This document shows, one piece after another, positions 62,563 to 64,000 of a stretch of 64,000 nt of DNA; the stretch's first letter is position 1, and each line of letters opens with the position of its first letter. This DNA comes from Streptomyces sp. I6. GTDB taxonomy: Bacteria > Actinomycetota > Actinomycetes > Streptomycetales > Streptomycetaceae. The DNA lies in assembly GCA_003725745.1 (NCBI GenBank), contig RHDP01000001.1, positions 5,869,501 through 5,933,500 of the forward strand, read 5' to 3'. The position numbers were made by a program, and so were the translations under genes. The notes beneath the pieces were generated by a model, which did not search any database, was not told where the DNA came from, and was given only the letters and a program-made list of their open reading frames with translations.

Positions 62563-64000
62563 TCAGCGCCGGGCATATTCGCGGAAGCCGCGCCCCGTCT
62601 TGCGCCCGAGGCAGCCCGCGGCCACAAGGTGCTCGAGCAGCGGCGCCGGGGCCAGCCCCGGGTCGCGGAACTCCCGGTGCAGCACGTTCTCGATGGCGAG
62701 GGAGACGTCGAGACCGACCACGTCGAGCAGTTCGAAGGGCCCCATCGGGTATCCGCCGCCGAGCTTCATCGCCGCGTCGATGTCGTCGAGCGACGCGTAG
62801 TGCTCCTGCACCATCTTGATCGCGTTGTTGAGGTACGGGAACAGCAGCGCGTTCACGATGAAGCCCGCGCGGTCACCGCAGTCCACCGGGTGCTTCCTGA
62901 TCCGCTCCGTCACTCCGCGGACCGTGGTGTGGACGTCGTCCGAGGTCAGGACCGTACGGACCACCTCGACCAGCTTCATGGCCGGGGCCGGGTTGAAGAA
63001 GTGCATTCCGATGACGTCCTGGGGCCGCGAGGTGGCGCGGGCACAGGCGACGACGGGCAGCGAGGACGTCGTGGTGGCCAGGACCGCTCCCGGCTTGCAG
63101 ACCTTGTCGAGCGTCGCGAACAGCTGCCGCTTGACCTCCAGGTCCTCCGCGACGGCCTCCAGCGCCAGATCGACCTCGGCGAACGCGTCCAGCGAGCCGG
63201 CCGGCGTGATCCGCGCCAGCGTCCCCTCCCGGGCCTCGGCGGTCATCCGGCCCTTGTCGACGGAGCGCGAAAGCGACGCGGCGATACGGGACTTGGCGGC
63301 CTCGGCCTTCTCCTGGCCGCGGGCGGCGAGGACCACGTCGTACCCGGCCTTCGCGAACACCTCCGCGATACCGCTCGCCATCGTGCCGGAGCCGGCCACA
63401 CCGACCGATGCGACCGGACGGCCGCCGGCGGACGAGCCGGACTCCGGCGGCGTCAGCGCGTCGGGGACGACCGTGCCGCTGCCTTGGGCCTCGTAGGTGT
63501 AGAAGCCGCGGCCCGACTTGCGGCCGGTCAGCCCCGCCTCGCTGAGCTGCTTCAGGATCGGCGCGGGGGCGTGCAGCCGGTCGTGGGACTCGGCGTACAT
63601 GGCATCGAGGACGGTGCGGGCCGTGTCGACGCCGATCAGGTCGAGAAGTGCCAGCGGGCCCATCGGCAGCCCGCACCCCAGCCTCATCGCGGCGTCGATG
63701 TCCTCGCGGGAGGCGTACCTCGACTCGTACATGGCGGCGGCCTGGTTGAGGTAGCCGAAGAGCAGCCCGTCCGCGACGAAGCCGGGCCGGTCGCCGACGG
63801 CGACCGGCTCCTTGCCGAGGTCCCGGGCGAGCGCGGTGACGGCTGCCACGGCCTGCGGGGCGGTCAGCACCGAGGAGACCACCTCGACCAGGCGCATCGC
63901 GGGGGCCGGGTTGAAGAAGTGCATGCCCAGGACCCGCTCGGGGCGGGCCGAATCGGCGGCGAGCCGGGTCACCGACAGCGCGTTGGTGCCGGTGGCCAGG
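62563..64000 (-). CDS. hbdA: 3-hydroxybutyryl-CoA dehydrogenase with two tandem repeats of the whole enzyme, N-terminus cut
   Basis: The frame is open from the right edge and ends at 62563, giving 478 visible residues. It holds the end of one 3HCDH unit (GMHFFNPAPAMRLVEVV, GFVADGLLFGYLNQAAAMYE, LGCGLPMGPLALLDLIG) and then a complete second one: VASVGVAGSGTMASGIAEVFAKAGYDVVLAA (NAD-binding), LEAVAEDLEVKRQLFATLD, GMHFFNPAPAMKLVEVV, GFIVNALLFPYLNNAIK and LGGGYPMGPFELLDVVG. The two halves are about 40-50% alike by eye, with the repeated GMHFFNPAPAM motif. The enzyme makes 3-hydroxybutyryl-CoA from acetoacetyl-CoA, the input for ccr. The first ~120 residues are outside the window. Confidence 0.94.
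   Translation of the reverse strand, partial: LATGTNALSVTRLAADSARPERVLGMHFFNPAPAMRLVEVVSSVLTAPQAVAAVTALARDLGKEPVAVGDRPGFVADGLLFGYLNQAAAMYESRYASREDIDAAMRLGCGLPMGPLALLDLIGVDTARTVLDAMYAESHDRLHAPAPILKQLSEAGLTGRKSGRGFYTYEAQGSGTVVPDALTPPESGSSAGGRPVASVGVAGSGTMASGIAEVFAKAGYDVVLAARGQEKAEAAKSRIAASLSRSVDKGRMTAEAREGTLARITPAGSLDAFAEVDLALEAVAEDLEVKRQLFATLDKVCKPGAVLATTTSSLPVVACARATSRPQDVIGMHFFNPAPAMKLVEVVRTVLTSDDVHTTVRGVTERIRKHPVDCGDRAGFIVNALLFPYLNNAIKMVQEHYASLDDIDAAMKLGGGYPMGPFELLDVVGLDVSLAIENVLHREFRDPGLAPAPLLEHLVAAGCLGRKTGRGFREYARR

Noticed and set aside
1-64000. tRNA or rRNA genes
   Set aside because: I looked for the conserved GGTTCGAATCC arm and rRNA-like stretches and saw none I could support.

Overview
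The window is very GC-rich, about three-quarters of its genes lack an AT-rich leader, and it carries Streptomyces hallmarks: a DUF574 methyltransferase beside a DUF5753 XRE regulator, a DUF397 protein and an ATP-binding anti-sigma-like protein; F420-type oxidoreductases; a P450/ferredoxin/reductase trio; a LytR-CpsA-Psr protein; and a complete ethylmalonyl-CoA pathway block. I read it as a chromosome segment of a Streptomyces or a very close relative. Both ends cut genes: a hypothetical protein at the left edge and 3-hydroxybutyryl-CoA dehydrogenase at the right edge.

Layout. 1-3.6 kb: a truncated conserved protein, then two unrelated IS110-family transposases placed head to head, then debris. 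3.6-14.3 kb: housekeeping and accessory genes (fused protocatechuate enzyme PcaL, metal-dependent hydrolase, exonuclease III, secreted S15/CocE-type hydrolase, alpha/beta hydrolase, gamma-glutamyltransferase, small membrane protein). 14.8-17.7 kb: self-sufficient P450 operon (3Fe-4S ferredoxin, ferredoxin reductase, P450). 17.9-21.5 kb: methionine aminopeptidase divergent from a small XRE regulator, a PPOX/F420 protein, a low-complexity protein. 21.7-26.3 kb: reductive pyrimidine degradation operon (beta-ureidopropionase-type nitrilase, class III aminotransferase, dihydropyrimidinase, luciferase-like F420 oxidoreductase). 26.7-29.6 kb: SDR and amidase diverging from a perfect TetR-type palindrome, with the TetR gene overlapping the amidase.

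29.8-34.5 kb is the most unusual part: a four-gene co-directional operon beginning with a 66-residue peptide with a strong ribosome-binding site, followed by an HTTM (vitamin-K-carboxylase-like) membrane domain fused to an alpha/beta hydrolase, an SdpA/DUF5819-like protein and an ABC exporter. Three of the junctions are tight (one is a 145-bp gap, the others overlap). I infer a ribosomally made, modified and exported peptide, related in logic to the SdpABC toxin system.

35-48.8 kb: inositol-monophosphatase-like enzyme, FAD oxidoreductase, macrodomain protein, a small secreted four-cysteine protein, LCP protein, Ada-AlkA fusion and Ogt, then Sir2, NUDIX and ADP-ribosylglycohydrolase genes, a 222-bp tandem repeat, and glycerate kinase. 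49-52 kb: the DUF574/XRE/DUF397/ATPase group. 52.7-64 kb: phosphatidylserine synthase and decarboxylase, then the ethylmalonyl-CoA pathway genes (methylsuccinyl-CoA dehydrogenase, mesaconyl-CoA hydratase, CoA-ester lyase, ethylmalonyl-CoA mutase, crotonyl-CoA carboxylase/reductase), a TetR regulator and 3-hydroxybutyryl-CoA dehydrogenase; all are on the minus strand.

A caution for every reader: at least ten genes are interrupted by what looks like loss of one G or C from a homopolymer run. The uniform pattern points to consensus errors in the assembly rather than real gene decay, so the genes marked pseudogene here are broken in this sequence but probably intact in the organism.
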